Origin: JBOHER01 sp050701115
GTDB lineage: Bacteria; Actinomycetota; Actinomycetes; Mycobacteriales; Pseudonocardiaceae
Length of the DNA stretch: 5,676 nt
Direction: 5' to 3'
NCBI GenBank assembly: GCA_050701115.1
Contig: JBOHER010000239.1
Span: 1-5,676 of the forward strand
Position numbers and translations under genes: made by a program. Position 1 is the stretch's first letter, and every line of letters begins with the position of its first letter. Under the pieces are notes generated by a model. It worked only from the letters and a program-made list of their open reading frames with translations. It made no database searches and had not been told where the DNA came from. Below are positions 5,342 through 5,676 of this stretch, in pieces.

Positions 5342-5676
5342 TCACGGGGCTGTAGCGCAGTTGGTAGCGCGTCTCGTTCGCATCGAGAAGGTCAGGGGTT
5401 CGATTCCCCTCAGCTCCACCGATTCAGTCATTGTGCGAACCACTCCGTTCGGGGCCGTTTCCGCTGGTAGGGCGGGTGCGGCCCCGTCGTTGTTCCGGGG
5501 TTGGGGGATGCGGAAGACCGGGATGAGCCGGTCGGGTCCGGTGATGGTGACCTTGGCGACCAGGGCTTCGACGAGTCCCTTGATGGTTGTGGGTGCCGCT
5601 GGTGATGATCTCGGCGATGTGATCTGCCACCGCCGCCAGGTCCGCATCGAGCAGGAGATCCGCCAGCGCCGCCTGG
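5342..5676 (-). pseudogene. Frameshifted C-terminal fragment resembling a serine recombinase
   Basis: On the minus strand one frame enters at the window edge (from 5675) reading ADLLLDADLAAVADHIAEII then TSGTHNH. The next frame takes over at about 5583-5589 with KGLVEALVAKVTITGPDRLI then PVFRIPQP. Joined, they read as a continuous protein end that I recognise from actinobacterial recombinase-family (large serine recombinase) C-termini, including the basic and proline-rich finish. The frames differ by +1, so one base was gained or two lost. The second frame then runs antisense through the tRNA (GIEPLTFSMRTRRATNCATAP-type tail) to a TGA at 5344-5342; that tail is a translation of the tRNA complement, not a domain. 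The catalytic domain would lie beyond the right edge. Family identity is from memory, so moderate confidence. Confidence 0.5.
5346..5418 (+). tRNA. tRNA-Ala (anticodon CGC)
   Basis: A complete 73-nt cloverleaf. Acceptor arm GGGGCTG (5346-5352) pairs with CAGCTCC (5411-5417); D stem GCGC/GCGC (5355-5358, 5367-5370); anticodon stem TCTCG/CGAGA (5372-5376, 5384-5388) with loop TTCGCAT giving anticodon CGC at 5379-5381; variable loop AGGTC; T arm AGGGG-TTCGATT-CCCCT (5394-5410); discriminator A at 5418. The G3-T70 wobble pair (5348/5415), the main identity element for alanyl-tRNA synthetase, is present. CC of the CCA tail is encoded but the final A is not (G at 5421), so CCA completion by nucleotidyltransferase is expected. 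It reads GCG, a frequent codon in GC-rich genomes. Confidence 0.95.

Noticed and set aside
5450..5486. Inverted repeat CGGGGCCG ... CGGCCCCG after the tRNA, as a terminator
   Set aside because: The arms are perfect, but the loop is 21 nt and it lies within recombinase-like coding sequence, so terminator function is not supported.
1..5676. CRISPR array or defence system
   Set aside because: Repeats found are pairs with no regularly spaced spacers, and no nuclease, helicase or toxin-antitoxin gene is present.

Overview
The window looks like chromosomal DNA of a high-GC actinomycete, most likely of the Pseudonocardiaceae (Amycolatopsis/Saccharomonospora type). The reasons are the strong G/C third-position bias, the TAnnnT-type -10 elements (some placed right at the start codon), a gene order I recognise from mycobacteria (Rv0991c to Rv0996 in M. 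tuberculosis), and GCTGAAAG-type intergenic repeats. The family-level assignment is inference.

Layout, left to right: (1) 1-53, an edge with two DnaA-box-like 9-mers. (2) Minus strand: ruc, a small FmdB-type zinc-ribbon protein orthologous to the redox-regulated chaperone Ruc. It has its own promoter, which overlaps a CIRCE (HrcA) operator at 409-435. Upstream of it on the same strand is 5-formyltetrahydrofolate cyclo-ligase. (3) A 133-bp divergent intergenic region with a 21-bp direct repeat and a -10 element placed for leaderless initiation on each side. (4) Plus strand: galU, then glp (MoeA-like divisome protein, 4-bp overlap with galU), then a RimJ-type GNAT acetyltransferase close behind. 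(5) A repeat-rich gap of about 190 bp, then sepX/glpR, the membrane protein known as the partner of Glp. (6) A gap with two copies of a 15-mer, then tRNA-Ala(CGC). (7) To the right edge, a minus-strand frameshifted fragment resembling the C-terminus of a serine recombinase.

How the parts fit: galU feeds UDP-glucose into envelope glycans. Glp and SepX/GlpR form a divisome pair at the FtsZ ring, so the plus-strand cluster links envelope precursor supply with septation. The ruc side is a protein-quality-control gene under heat-shock-type control. The right edge looks like a tRNA-adjacent integration scar. Most of the window is conserved core genome. The less ordinary parts are the CIRCE-controlled ruc promoter, the degenerate MoeA signature in Glp, the intergenic repeats, and the recombinase remnant, whose upstream end also resembles a stretch of sepX.
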